Shown here one piece after another: positions 33,660-42,254 of a stretch of DNA of 64,000 nt. A program made the translations under genes and the position numbers. Position 1 is the first letter of the stretch, and each line of letters begins with the position of its first letter. The notes beneath the pieces are model-generated. The model saw only the letters and a list, made by a program, of their open reading frames with translations. It had not been told where the DNA came from and searched no databases. The DNA is from Planctomycetota bacterium (GTDB taxonomy: Bacteria > Planctomycetota > Phycisphaerae > UBA1845 > UTPLA1): positions 278,496-342,495 of the forward strand of contig JAATGM010000051.1 in the NCBI GenBank assembly GCA_015654675.1. Direction: 5' to 3'.

Positions 33660-35273
33660 GTGGCAAAGAAGAAAAAGAGCGACACGCCGGCTGACGCCGA
33701 AGAAACAGCCGGGCCTGCCACCGCAACCGCCGAGAAGAAATCAAAGAAGGCCGCGCCGGATGCGGCCGAGGCCAAGCACGAGCATGGACACAAGCACGCC
33801 GACGGCGAGGAGCATGATCATGACCATGACCACGAGCATGATCATGAACACGATGAAGCCGCGGCAGACATTAAGGAAGAGCTCAAGAAGGTACTCGAGG
33901 TCAAAGTCGAGGATGCCGGCGTTCTCCGCAAGCGCCTGACGATCACCATCCCGGCCGAGACGATCAAAGAGCAGCGCGACAAGCAATACAGCAATCTGAT
34001 CAAGGACGCGATCATCCCCGGCTTCCGCCGCGGCCGCGCCCCGCGCCGCCTCATTGAGCGGCGTTTCGCCGGTGAAGTCGGCGACGAAGTGCAGACGCGC
34101 CTGGTGACGAACGGCTACATGGCCGCCACCGAGATGAAGGAACTGAAGATCCTGGGCGATCCGCAGTTCTGGTCGACGACGGACGATGCGAAGGAAGAGC
34201 TGGTCGAGGTCGAGAAGGCCCTCAAGCGGATGAAACTGCCTGAGGACGGGCCGCTCACCTATCGCTGCGAGTGCGAAATCTGGCCGCAGTTCACGCTGCC
34301 CGAGCTCAAGAAGATCAAGGTCAAGCGGCCGAAGGTGAAGGTCACCGACAAGGACGTCGAGAAGCAGATCGAGCGACTTCAGTCGATGCGCGGCACCTGG
34401 GAGCCGGTCGCGAGCGGCAAGGTTCAGAAGGACGATCTCTTGATTGCCGACGTGACCATGAAGGTCGGCAAGGAAGTCATCAAGACATCGGAAAACGTCC
34501 AGGTCTTCGCGCGACCGCAGCGAGTGGAAGGCGTTTCGCTCGAAAAGCTGGGCGATGCGATGGTTGGGGCCAAGCCGGGCGACACCAAGACGGTCGAAGG
34601 GCAGATTCCGGAGGATTTCGAGAAGCCGGAATACCGCGGCAAGACGGCCGAGTTCACCATCAAGATTCACGAGCTCAAGCGCTTCGTGCTGCCGCCGGTT
34701 GATAAGACGTTCCTGGAAGCAACCGGCTTCGAGTCCGAGAAGGACTTGAAGGAGTTCATGCGATCACAAATGGAAGGCGAGATGGCCGACGCGGTGAAGC
34801 AGGGGATGCGCGGCCAGGTTTCGCGGCACTTCGTCGAAACCGTGAAGATGGATCTGCCCGAGGGTCTCAGCCGGCGGCATACGGATCGGGCGATTATTCG
34901 CAAGATCGTCGAGCTCCGCCGCAACGGCGTACCCCAGGAAGAAGTCAACAAGCATGCGGACGATCTTCGCACCATGGCCGCCAAGCAGGCCGTGGAAGAC
35001 CTGAAGCTGCATTTCATCATGGATGAGATTTCGGAGAAGCTGGAGATTCAGGTCAGCGAGGAAGAATTGAACGGCCAGATCGCGGCCATTGCGCGGCGCT
35101 ACAATCGCCGATTCGACCGTGTTCGCGATGAACTGGCCCAGGGCGACGGACTGACGGCGCTCTACCTGCAAATCCGAGACGAAAAGTGCCTCGACAAACT
35201 GCTCGAAGATGCCGAGATAGAGGATACCGATGGTCCGGCCGAGTCCATCTCGGACGTGACCGAGTCCACATAG
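33660..35273 (+). CDS. tig: Trigger factor with N-terminal histidine-rich extension
   Basis: A 537-residue ribosome-associated chaperone/peptidyl-prolyl isomerase that meets nascent chains. GTG at 33660 follows GGGAG (33646-33650). The protein starts with a Lys-rich segment and a stretch of His, Asp and Glu (about residues 40-66, for example HDHDHDHEHDHEHDE), absent from ordinary trigger factor. The N-terminal ribosome-binding domain follows, with the signature GFRRGRAPRRLIERRF (121-136). The FKBP-like domain contains VQKDDLLIADVTMKVG and FEKPEYRGKTAEFTIKIH. The C-terminal chaperone arms contain VSRHFVETVKMDLPEGLSRRH. The normal length is about 430-450; most of the excess is the N-terminal extension. 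It is first in an operon with two clpP genes. Confidence 0.95.
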   Translation: MAKKKKSDTPADAEETAGPATATAEKKSKKAAPDAAEAKHEHGHKHADGEEHDHDHDHEHDHEHDEAAADIKEELKKVLEVKVEDAGVLRKRLTITIPAETIKEQRDKQYSNLIKDAIIPGFRRGRAPRRLIERRFAGEVGDEVQTRLVTNGYMAATEMKELKILGDPQFWSTTDDAKEELVEVEKALKRMKLPEDGPLTYRCECEIWPQFTLPELKKIKVKRPKVKVTDKDVEKQIERLQSMRGTWEPVASGKVQKDDLLIADVTMKVGKEVIKTSENVQVFARPQRVEGVSLEKLGDAMVGAKPGDTKTVEGQIPEDFEKPEYRGKTAEFTIKIHELKRFVLPPVDKTFLEATGFESEKDLKEFMRSQMEGEMADAVKQGMRGQVSRHFVETVKMDLPEGLSRRHTDRAIIRKIVELRRNGVPQEEVNKHADDLRTMAAKQAVEDLKLHFIMDEISEKLEIQVSEEELNGQIAAIARRYNRRFDRVRDELAQGDGLTALYLQIRDEKCLDKLLEDAEIEDTDGPAESISDVTEST

Positions 35274-35307
35274 TCGCCCGCCGCGGCGGGCCGCTCGGGG
35301 AAGCCCC

Positions 35308-35943
35308 ATGGGACCGAGAATGAACGACGACATGCACGAAATCGTACGGCGATACGCCCAGACGCCGCCGCCTTATCAGCGTTATCGGGAGATGTCCATC
35401 GAGGACATGCTCCTTGAGAACCGCATCATCTTCCTGGCCGGCCCGATCAACGAGCGATCGGCGAGCGTCGTCATCATGCGGCTGCTCTACCTGCAGAGCA
35501 TCAAGAAAGACCAGGACATCCACCTTTACATCAACTGTCCGGGCGGTCTTGTCGATCAGACGCTCGCGATTTACGACACCATGCGATTCCTGAATTGCGA
35601 TATTGCGACCTACTCGATCGGGCAGGCCGCGAGTGGTGGGGCAGTCATTCTCGCTTCAGGCACCAAGGGCAAGCGGCACGCCCTGCCGAGCAGCAAGATC
35701 ATGCTGCACCAGCCCTGGGGCGGAATCACCGGACAGGCCGAAGACATTCGCATTCAGGCCGAGGAAATCCTCCGCGACAAGCGGACGCTGAACGAAATTC
35801 TCGCCCGCCACACCGGCCAGCCGGTAGCGAAAATCGAATCGGAAACCGAGCGCGATCGCTATATGGACGCGGCGACGGCGAAAGAGTGGGGCATCGTCGA
35901 TTCGATCCTCGAAGGCACGCCCCGAATCAAGGAAAAGTCCTGA
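35308..35943 (+). CDS. clpP: ATP-dependent Clp protease proteolytic subunit, first copy
   Basis: A 211-residue serine peptidase forming the ClpP barrel. The catalytic triad is complete: Ser109 in GQAASGGAVILASG, His134 in IMLHQPWGG and Asp187 in YMDAATAKEWGIVD. The residue after the catalytic Ser is Gly instead of the usual Met. PPPYQRYREMSIEDMLLENRIIFL precedes the core. It is paired with a second clpP 32 bases downstream, suggesting a mixed ClpP1P2 barrel as in other phyla with two adjacent copies. An internal ATG at 35320 is also possible. Confidence 0.95.
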   Translation: MGPRMNDDMHEIVRRYAQTPPPYQRYREMSIEDMLLENRIIFLAGPINERSASVVIMRLLYLQSIKKDQDIHLYINCPGGLVDQTLAIYDTMRFLNCDIATYSIGQAASGGAVILASGTKGKRHALPSSKIMLHQPWGGITGQAEDIRIQAEEILRDKRTLNEILARHTGQPVAKIESETERDRYMDAATAKEWGIVDSILEGTPRIKEKS

Positions 35944-35975
35944 CCGTCAACTGCGGTTGACGCTGAGGCCCCTTC

Positions 35976-36614
35976 ATGACGCAAAACAATCTGATCCCGA
36001 TCGTCATCGAGAAAACCGGCCGCGGCGAGCGCGCCTACGACATCTACTCGCGGCTGTTGCGCGACCGGGTCGTCTTCTGCACCGGTCCGATCGATGACGA
36101 GATGGCCAATACGATCGTCGCGCAGATGCTGTTCCTCTCCAATGAAGACAGCACCACGGACATTCATCTCTACATCAACTCACCGGGCGGCAGCGTTTCG
36201 GCCGGCCTGGCGATCTACGACACCATGCAGTTCCTGCGCTGCGATGTTGCGACGTTTGGGGTCGGCATGTCGGCCAGCATGGGGGCGATATTGCTGGCCG
36301 GTGGCGCGAAGAACAAGCGATATGTGCTGCCCAATTCGCGCGTCCTGCTCCATCAGCCGCTGATCGGCGGATTGATGCAGGGGACGGCCACCGATCTTTC
36401 AATCGAAGCACGCGAAATCATCCGGCTGCGGGCCGTTCTATACGGAATCCTGTCGAAGCACTCGGGTCAGCCGATGGCGAAGATTGAGAAGGATTGCGAT
36501 CGCAACCTCTGGCTCGACCCCACCGAAGCCATGGAATACGGAATTGTGGACAAGGTGCTGGAGCGCATGCCCGAGACGCCGGTCCGCAAGAGCGAACCAC
36601 TTTCCGACGAATGA
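35976..36614 (+). CDS. clpP: ATP-dependent Clp protease proteolytic subunit, second copy
   Basis: A 212-residue ClpP paralogue with full triad: Ser101 in [14 protein letters not shown], His126 in [10 protein letters not shown] and Asp181 in [16 protein letters not shown]. The N-terminus [22 protein letters not shown] is the canonical ClpP start, including the propeptide-proximal region, so this copy looks closer to classical ClpP than the first. Its stop overlaps the start of the next gene (ATGA). No clpX is in the window; the unfoldase gene must be elsewhere. Confidence 0.96.
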   Translation: MTQNNLIPIVIEKTGRGERAYDIYSRLLRDRVVFCTGPIDDEMANTIVAQMLFLSNEDSTTDIHLYINSPGGSVSAGLAIYDTMQFLRCDVATFGVGMSASMGAILLAGGAKNKRYVLPNSRVLLHQPLIGGLMQGTATDLSIEAREIIRLRAVLYGILSKHSGQPMAKIEKDCDRNLWLDPTEAMEYGIVDKVLERMPETPVRKSEPLSDE

Positions 36615-37246
36615 ACCCGTCGATGAACCGCTTGCGGCTGATCGCTGCGATGCTGGCCATCGCCGCGATTGGTTGTATCCCCGGCTGCTTCGATTCCGAA
36701 AAGACCGTCCAGGAAGCAAAACAACGCCACGATCTCGAGCGCAAGGTCGCTGACCTTGAGCGCGAGCTTCAGACGCGCGATCAGACCGGCCGGGCCCAGC
36801 ACGCACAGATTCAAACACTTCAAGGTATCGATCCCGATCGGATGAAGCTGATCCCGCATGCGGATCGAGTGGAGATCGACCCGCTTTCGGGCGGCTATGG
36901 CGGCGATGCTCGCTCGGGGAGCGAGGGCGTCGCGGTCTACCTTCGGACGTTCGACGACGAGGGCGATCCGGTGAAGGCGGCCGGGAGCGTCGAGTTGCAG
37001 GTGCTCGATCTTGCGGCGCCACCGGATCGGCAGCTGCTCGCCGAGTGCAAGCTCGACGGGGCCGCGCTGCGCAAGACCTGGTACAGCAAGTTCATGACGG
37101 GGCATTACACGCTCAAGTGTCCGTGGAAGAACGGACCGCCGCAGCATTCGGCTCTGACGATTCGCGTGCGATTTACTGATCTTCTCACGGGGCGCGTGTT
37201 CGACCTGGTGAAGCAGGTCAATGTGAAATTGCCGCTCGGGGCGTGA
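36611..37246 (+). CDS. Putative lipoprotein with coiled coil
   Basis: A 211-residue protein from the ATG at 36611, which overlaps the clpP stop. The N-terminus has a lipoprotein-type signal ([15 protein letters not shown], with a second Cys in CIPGC). A charged coiled coil of about 40 residues ([20 protein letters not shown]) follows, then a beta-rich domain ([45 protein letters not shown]). No family is recognised. Its coupling to the tig-clpP operon is by sequence arrangement; a link to proteolysis is not shown. It converges with the permease gene, with stops seven bases apart. Confidence 0.72.
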   Translation: MNPSMNRLRLIAAMLAIAAIGCIPGCFDSEKTVQEAKQRHDLERKVADLERELQTRDQTGRAQHAQIQTLQGIDPDRMKLIPHADRVEIDPLSGGYGGDARSGSEGVAVYLRTFDDEGDPVKAAGSVELQVLDLAAPPDRQLLAECKLDGAALRKTWYSKFMTGHYTLKCPWKNGPPQHSALTIRVRFTDLLTGRVFDLVKQVNVKLPLGA

Positions 37247-37252
37247 GTCGCG

Positions 37253-38371
37253 TCAGGCCTTCGCGGGGGACTTCGACTTTTTCTTCAGGACGATCCGGCG
37301 GTAGTAGGCCAGTCCGAGACACGACAGCGGGATGGCCAGCACCAGCCCAAAGAAGCCTAGCAACCTTCCCCAGACGAATACGGAGAGCATGATCATCACC
37401 GGCCGCAGGCCGACCGATGCGCCCAGGATGCGCGGTGACAGGAATCCGTCCATCATGAGCTGAATGCACGCGAAGACCGCGACCACCATAAGCACCGAGA
37501 CAAAAATGCTGGATTGGTGATCGACGGCGCGGACGACTCCGAGCATGCAGGCGGGGATGAACGCGACGGTTTGAAGGTAGGGCACCATGTTGAGCAGGCC
37601 GACCAGCAGGCCGAGCATGATGCCGAGCGGCAGGTCGATGATCTTGAAACCGATGGCGAAGAGCACGCCGGTGAGGGCCGCGACGACAAACTGGCCGCGG
37701 AAGTAGCGCCGCATGGCGACCTGAAATTCGCTGAGGAAATCGAGGATCGCATCCTTGTAAGTGGGGGGGAGATAGTCCTTCCAGGTCCGCGCGAAGAGCC
37801 GGTAGTCGATCAATAGAAAGACGAGGTAGACCAGGACCAGCACGATTACCGTGAGGGCGAGGATGAAATTGAGCGCGCCGGCCACCACGCCCCAAGCGGT
37901 CGGGACAGCGATCTGGGCCGCCTTGGCCAGCAGGGTCTTGAAATCCTCCGACACGAGGAACGAGCGGACCTGCTCAACCGCCCAGGCCAGGCGCTGGTCC
38001 GCTCCCGGATGCTCGACGCTCGCGCGAACACGGCGGGCCAACGCCGACCCACTGTCGCGCAGTTGGTTGATGGTGGTCTGGAAGGTGCCGAGTTCGCCGA
38101 CAATGAGCGGGACGAGCAGCACCAGCAGCGATGCGACGATGACGAGCCCCCCGAACACCGTGAGCAGCACCGCAGCGGTGCGATTGCCCAGGCGGCGCTC
38201 GAGCATCGTTACGATTGGATTGAGCAGATAGGCGAGAACACCGGCGATAGCGACCGGCAGCAGGATGTCGGCCAGTTCGCGGATGAGGAGAAACAGCCCG
38301 ATCGCGCCGGCGACCGCGAGCACCAGCCGGACGACGCGGTCGAGATCGTATCGTTCGGTGCGTTCAACCAC
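37253..38371 (-). CDS. AI-2E family (PerM-like) membrane protein
   Basis: A 372-residue integral membrane protein. About eight hydrophobic helices include LVLAVAGAIGLFLLIREL, ILLPVAIAGVLAYLLNPIVTMLERR, VFGGLVIVASLLVLLVPLIVGEL, ILALTVIVLVLVYLVFLLIDYR and GVLFAIGFKIIDLPLGIMLGLLVGLLN (cut here). The early DILLPVAIAGVLAYLLNPIV is the AI-2E/PerM signature. Family members include AI-2 exporter TqsA and sodium/proton antiporters, so the substrate cannot be assigned. It overlaps the HD gene by eight bases and is last in an asd-HD-permease operon. Confidence 0.88.
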   Translation of the reverse strand: MVERTERYDLDRVVRLVLAVAGAIGLFLLIRELADILLPVAIAGVLAYLLNPIVTMLERRLGNRTAAVLLTVFGGLVIVASLLVLLVPLIVGELGTFQTTINQLRDSGSALARRVRASVEHPGADQRLAWAVEQVRSFLVSEDFKTLLAKAAQIAVPTAWGVVAGALNFILALTVIVLVLVYLVFLLIDYRLFARTWKDYLPPTYKDAILDFLSEFQVAMRRYFRGQFVVAALTGVLFAIGFKIIDLPLGIMLGLLVGLLNMVPYLQTVAFIPACMLGVVRAVDHQSSIFVSVLMVVAVFACIQLMMDGFLSPRILGASVGLRPVMIMLSVFVWGRLLGFFGLVLAIPLSCLGLAYYRRIVLKKKSKSPAKA

Positions 38372-38927
38372 CGGCGATCCCCAGTTCGGTGGCGACCGGT
38401 TGCAACGCCGCGATGCAATTGCGGATGTGGTCGTCGAGCGGAAGTCCGAGCATTTCGGCGCCTTTGTTGATGTCTTCGCGGCTTACCGCCGCGGCGAACG
38501 CGGGCGTCTTCAGTTTCTTCCGCACGCTTGATGGCTCCATGCCGACGATTCGCGTCGGCCGGACGAGGGCGGCGGCGACGATGAAGCCGCAGAGTTCGTC
38601 GACGGCAAAGAGGGCCTTTCGGATGGGGCGGTCGCGCGGGTATTCGTCGAGGTTCCAGTCGGCGTGCGACATGATTGCCCCGACGACCTCATCGTCAACG
38701 CCGCGTTCGCGGAGGATTTTCGCGCCTTCGCGCGTATGGTCCGGCGGCTTAGGCCAGCGTTCGTAGTCGAAATCGTGCAGAAGTCCCGCCAGGCCCCATT
38801 GCTCGACATCGCCGCCCTGAAGCCCGGCATAGTGCCGCATGGCCGCCTCGACGGCGAGCATGTGCTTCCGAAGCGACTCGGACGGCACGAATTCGCAGAC
38901 CGTCTGCCAGGCATCGGCGCGGTTCAT
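38364..38927 (-). CDS. HD-domain phosphohydrolase-like protein
   Basis: A 187-residue HD-superfamily protein. The metal ligands are visible as His in LRKHMLAVEAAMRHYA, HD in LAGLLHDFDYE, and a later His in MSHADWN with Asp in VDELCG. This is the layout of predicted HDIG-type nucleotide phosphohydrolases that act alone in the cytoplasm. The substrate is unknown. It is coupled on both sides: its ATG overlaps the asd stop (ATGA), and its end overlaps the permease start by eight bases. Confidence 0.85.
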   Translation of the reverse strand: MNRADAWQTVCEFVPSESLRKHMLAVEAAMRHYAGLQGGDVEQWGLAGLLHDFDYERWPKPPDHTREGAKILRERGVDDEVVGAIMSHADWNLDEYPRDRPIRKALFAVDELCGFIVAAALVRPTRIVGMEPSSVRKKLKTPAFAAAVSREDINKGAEMLGLPLDDHIRNCIAALQPVATELGIAGG

Positions 38928-39931
38928 TTGCGGGCTTTCATCAGGAATTCGGCAATCTGCACGCCATTGAGGGCTGCTCCCTTGCGCAGCTGATCGCCGC
39001 AGGCGAACAGGTCGAGACCCTTGCCTGCCGGTTGGCTGGCGTCGGTGCGGATGCGGCCGACCAGCACATCGTCGCCGCCAGATGCGTCGGCGGGCATGGG
39101 GAATTTGTTTCCGACGCGATCGTCGACGAGCTGTACGCCTGGGGCCTTCGCGAGCGCCTCGCGTGCGGCCGATTCGCTGAGCGATCCCTCAAACGTGAGA
39201 TTGATCGATTCGCTGTGGGCGCGAGGAATCGGGACGCGAATGCAGGTCGCCGTCAGCGCGAGTTTCGGCTCACTCATGATGCGCCGCGTTTCCTGGATTA
39301 CTTTCGTCTCTTCCTCGTTGTAGCCGTCCGGGCCGATGGCGGTGTTGTGTGAGAAGAGATTAAACGCGATCGGATGCGGCAGAATCTGGGGCGCGGCAGG
39401 GCGGCCGCGAATGACCTCGACGGTCTGATCATGCAACTCCGTCAGGGCCCGCGCTCCGGCGCCACTGACCGCCTGATAGGTCGAAACGACCACTCGCGCG
39501 ATGCGGCTCGCGCGATGCAGCGGCCAGATCGCCATGCAGAGGATGATCGCGGTGCAATTCGGCACCGAGATGATGCCTTGATGCCGCGCGATCTGATCAC
39601 CGTTGATCTCGGGCACGGCCAGCGGGACTTCCGGGTCCATGCGAAACGCTGAGCTGTTGTCGATCGCAACGGCGCCGGCCTTCGCGGCGAGCGGACAATA
39701 TTCGCGGCTCACCGTCTTCCCGGCGGAAAAAAACGCGAAGTCGATTCCTTTGAAGGCGTCGGCCGAGAGCTTCGAGATGTTGATATTCCGGCCGGCGAAA
39801 CTCGCGGACTTCCCCGCGGAGCGTTCGGATCCGAACAATCGCAGTTCGGTAATCGGAAAACGCCGTTGCTCCAAGACTTGCAGGAATTCCTGGCCGACCG
39901 CACCGCTTGCTCCGACGACTGCGACCCGCAC
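38924..39931 (-). CDS. asd: Aspartate-semialdehyde dehydrogenase
   Basis: A 335-residue enzyme that reduces aspartyl phosphate to aspartate semialdehyde, the branch point to lysine/diaminopimelate, threonine and methionine. From the GTG at 39931 the protein starts just before the NADP motif VAVVGASGAVGQEFL. The catalytic Cys126 is in SVPNCTAI. The segment YQAVSGAGARALTEL and the late VPIPRAHSESINLTF match the family. The start is chosen because GGAGG lies six bases upstream and the length equals the usual 335-340; the frame is open to 40033. Confidence 0.94.
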   Translation of the reverse strand: MRVAVVGASGAVGQEFLQVLEQRRFPITELRLFGSERSAGKSASFAGRNINISKLSADAFKGIDFAFFSAGKTVSREYCPLAAKAGAVAIDNSSAFRMDPEVPLAVPEINGDQIARHQGIISVPNCTAIILCMAIWPLHRASRIARVVVSTYQAVSGAGARALTELHDQTVEVIRGRPAAPQILPHPIAFNLFSHNTAIGPDGYNEEETKVIQETRRIMSEPKLALTATCIRVPIPRAHSESINLTFEGSLSESAAREALAKAPGVQLVDDRVGNKFPMPADASGGDDVLVGRIRTDASQPAGKGLDLFACGDQLRKGAALNGVQIAEFLMKARK

Positions 39932-39937
39932 GGACGA

Positions 39938-39942
39938 CCTCC
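39938..39942 (-). promoter_or_regulatory. Shine-Dalgarno site that fixes the asd start
   Basis: GGAGG on the minus strand lies six bases before the GTG at 39931. It favours this start over in-frame ATGs up to 40033. Confidence 0.6.
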
Positions 39943-40052
39943 AAACCGCCAATTCTTCCGCATCTTCGAGCATATCGAGCGACTCGAAAGGGGACAATCC
40001 GCCCTCCCAAATCGCCCAGCGCGCACTCATCATTTTCGGCCAAAACGCACCC

Positions 40053-40082
40053 TTGACGCCGCGAAGCTGCCCCCGCTAATCT
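40053..40082 (+). promoter_or_regulatory. Possible promoter of the atp operon
   Basis: TTGACG (40053-40058), an 18-base spacer and TAATCT (40077-40082). The start would be near 40089, giving an 88-base leader before atpZ that includes a terminator-like hairpin. Confidence 0.4.
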
Positions 40083-40123
40083 GGTCGATCCGGTAGCAAG
40101 GCGCGGCCCGAGAGTGCGGTCAT

Positions 40124-40150
40124 GCGGGAAACGTTGTCCCGCTTCTTTTT
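40124..40150 (+). terminator. Terminator-like hairpin in the atp operon leader (possible attenuator)
   Basis: GCGGGA (40124-40129) and TCCCGC (40137-40142) form a six-pair stem with a seven-base loop, followed directly by TTCTTTTT (40143-40150). No rightward gene lies upstream, so it would act on the operon's own leader, 26 bases before the atpZ ATG. The stem is short; the strength of termination is uncertain. Confidence 0.4.
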
Positions 40151-40176
40151 GCAGCGACTTCGTACCTTTTGGCACA

Positions 40177-40425
40177 ATGTCCGGCAAACAGCCGCGCCAA
40201 CCAGACGACGAATCCGATCCGCCCGGTGGCGTGGTCGGTTCGTGGATTCGCCAGGGCGCTCAGGTTTTCGAGTTCCTGGCAACGCTGGGTGTGCTCGGGT
40301 TCGCCGGCCACTGGGCTGACGAGCGATACAAGATCCAGCCCTGGGGCCTGCTCGGCGGGCTCCTCCTGGGAATGGTCACCGGGCTCTATCTGATGCTTCG
40401 GGAAAGCAAGCGATTGGACAAATGA
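40177..40425 (+). CDS. atpZ: AtpZ/AtpI-type small subunit-associated membrane protein
   Basis: An 82-residue protein from the ATG at 40177, with a hydrophilic N-terminus and two transmembrane helices (VFEFLATLGVLGFAGHWADE and WGLLGGLLLGMVTGLYLMLR). The layout fits the AtpZ group (annotated as F0F1-ATPase subunit or magnesium/calcium transporter), which sits at the head of atp operons next to atpI. AtpZ/AtpI are thought to help assemble the c-ring and to import magnesium. It is followed seven bases later by another AtpI-like gene. Confidence 0.8.
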   Translation: MSGKQPRQPDDESDPPGGVVGSWIRQGAQVFEFLATLGVLGFAGHWADERYKIQPWGLLGGLLLGMVTGLYLMLRESKRLDK

Positions 40426-40431
40426 ATCATC

Positions 40432-40860
40432 GTGAAGCTCGCCCTGATCTATGTCGGCACGCTGTTCGCGGTGGCCACCCTTGCCGTACTCATCGGCGCC
40501 TCGCCGACGCAGGCGCATTGGGGGCCGTCCGGAATCGAATCGATGAAGTTTGCGGTCGGCATGTGCCTGATCGCGGCGTTTGTTGCGGCAATACCGGCAT
40601 TGATGGGGGCCGCGCTGCGATCTTCTCAAACGCCCATGTTATGTCTGGCGGGTACCGTGATCCGGCTGCTCGTGACGGGCATGCTGGCGATGGGCTATCA
40701 GACATTTTTCACCGTGCACCTTCGATCGTTCCTTTTCTGGTTGCTGATCGCCTACCTCGCGTTTCTGGCGGTCGAAACCGGATTCAGCGTGTACATCGTC
40801 CGGCGGCGCTGGTCACCGTCGCCCACGGGGAGGCAGCCCGGTGCTGATGCTGCTCGCTAG
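40432..40860 (+). CDS. atpI: AtpI-like membrane protein
   Basis: A 142-residue membrane protein from GTG 40432 with four hydrophobic helices: LALIYVGTLFAVATLAVLIGA, FAVGMCLIAAFVAAIPALMGAAL, MLCLAGTVIRLLVTGMLAMGY and SFLFWLLIAYLAFLAVETGFSV. The four-helix outline and the position between atpZ and atpB make it the AtpI equivalent (c-ring assembly factor); similarity to E. coli AtpI is by layout only. It overlaps the atpB start by 20 bases. Confidence 0.7.
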   Translation: MKLALIYVGTLFAVATLAVLIGASPTQAHWGPSGIESMKFAVGMCLIAAFVAAIPALMGAALRSSQTPMLCLAGTVIRLLVTGMLAMGYQTFFTVHLRSFLFWLLIAYLAFLAVETGFSVYIVRRRWSPSPTGRQPGADAAR

Positions 40861-41899
40861 CCACGACCCGGCCGATCATGTTCTGCCGCACCGTTTTCGC
40901 GAACTGTTGCCGTGGAATTTCAATTTCGGGATGAAGACCATCCCGCTGCTCAACATCGATTTCGGCCCCTCCAAGATCTACTTCACGAACCACATGCTCA
41001 TGACGCTGGTGGCAGCGGTGCTGTGCCTGCTGCTGTTGCCTCGCCTCGCGAAGCACTACCGGCATGGCGGCGAACCGCGCCCGCCGCGCGGAATCAACAA
41101 TTTCTTCGAAGCACTGGTCTGCTTCATTCGCGACGCGGTCGCGAAACCCGTCCTCGGCCCGCGGACCGATGAGTTCATGCCGTTCCTCTGGACGATGTTC
41201 TTCTTCATCCTGTTCTGCAATCTGCTCGGGATGATTCCGTTCGAGTCGATTTTCGCCTGGGCGTCCGGCGGGAGACTTCAGGGCATCGGTGGCACGGCAA
41301 CGGGCAATCTGGGCGTCACCGGCGGTCTGGCGCTGTGTGCGCTGTTCATGATTCACTTCAGCGGCACGACTGCCGTCTATCGCGGTCTCGTCGATGGGAC
41401 CTATGGCCATCACGGGCACGACGAACATCACGACGAACATGGCCACGGCCACGACCATCACGGTCATGCTCACGGCATGTCTCCTGTGGCGGCGGCCTTG
41501 CTGGCGTTTCCGCTTTACATCTGGAACTTCGCTCCGCATGTCTTCAAGCCCGGCCCCGAAACTTCGGCGGTCATGAAGCTCCCGCTCTTTGTGCTCGATT
41601 TCGTGATGTGGGCGGTGCTGCTGGTGCTCGAGTTCATCGGGGCGCTCATCAAGCCGTTCGCCCTGATGATTCGTCTTTTCGCCAACATGATCGCCGGACA
41701 CATCGTGCTGGCCTCCATTCTCGCCCTGATTCCCGTCGTGACCGCGGTCACCGCGGGATACGTTTTCGGTTCGCTTCCCAGCGCCCTCGGGTGCATGGCG
41801 CTGAGCTGCCTGGAACTGTTCGTGGCCTTCTTGCAGGCCTACATCTTTGTTTTCTTGACGACCCTGTTCATCGGTGCGGCGGTCGCGCCTGAACATTGA
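40841..41899 (+). CDS. atpB: F-type ATP synthase subunit a, with histidine-rich loop
   Basis: A 352-residue Fo subunit a, part of the proton half-channels. GTG 40841 follows GGGGAGG at seven bases; ATG 40847 is an alternative. The essential arginine is in KPFALMIRLFANMIAGH. Other helices are LMTLVAAVLCLLLLPRLA, LWTMFFFILFCNLLGMIPFES and CLELFVAFLQAYIFVFLTTLF (partly shown). Between two helices lies an unusual insert of about 26 residues (187-212) that is mostly His, Gly and Asp (HHGHDEHHDEHGHGHDHHGH). The length exceeds E. coli subunit a (271) largely because of this loop and the flanking spacer. Confidence 0.94.
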   Translation: MLMLLASHDPADHVLPHRFRELLPWNFNFGMKTIPLLNIDFGPSKIYFTNHMLMTLVAAVLCLLLLPRLAKHYRHGGEPRPPRGINNFFEALVCFIRDAVAKPVLGPRTDEFMPFLWTMFFFILFCNLLGMIPFESIFAWASGGRLQGIGGTATGNLGVTGGLALCALFMIHFSGTTAVYRGLVDGTYGHHGHDEHHDEHGHGHDHHGHAHGMSPVAAALLAFPLYIWNFAPHVFKPGPETSAVMKLPLFVLDFVMWAVLLVLEFIGALIKPFALMIRLFANMIAGHIVLASILALIPVVTAVTAGYVFGSLPSALGCMALSCLELFVAFLQAYIFVFLTTLFIGAAVAPEH

Positions 41900-41990
41900 C
41901 AACGGATTTCGGACCGGGTGATCGGCGCCCCGCTCCCTGAAATGGCTGAACGCCGGAACTAACTTTCGTCCCCCAGTTTGGAGACTCATC

Positions 41991-42254
41991 ATGCTTGAAA
42001 TTCTCGCTCAAGGAACTCAGATGTTCGGCGACAAGGGTGCCATGGCCCTCGGCGCTGGAATCGGCGCGGGCCTGACCACCCTCGGCGCCGCCAAGGGCAT
42101 CGGCCACCTCGCCGGTAGCGCGGTTGACTCGATTGCACGCCAGCCGGAGGCCGGTGGTCGCGTGTTTACGTCGATGATCATCGCCGCCGCCCTTATTGAA
42201 GGATTTACGTTCTTCGCGTTGGTCGTCTGCAACGGCATCGTCGGAAAGATCTAA
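41991..42254 (+). CDS. atpE: F-type ATP synthase subunit c
   Basis: An 87-residue two-helix rotor subunit. Helix 1 has the glycine-rich motif GAGIGAGLTTLGAAKGIG, the polar loop is ARQPE, and helix 2 has the ion-binding glutamate in AALIEGFTFFAL. Residues that mark sodium-binding rings (a glutamine in helix 1 and Ser/Thr after the glutamate) are replaced by Ile and Gly, so a proton ring is expected. TTTGGAG stands upstream of the ATG. Confidence 0.96.
   Translation: MLEILAQGTQMFGDKGAMALGAGIGAGLTTLGAAKGIGHLAGSAVDSIARQPEAGGRVFTSMIIAAALIEGFTFFALVVCNGIVGKI

Noticed and set aside
40122..40319. A 65-codon ORF starting in the atp leader hairpin, as a leader peptide
   Set aside because: It runs through the atpZ coding region in another frame and has the Arg-rich composition of a shadow; no stalling codons are obvious.
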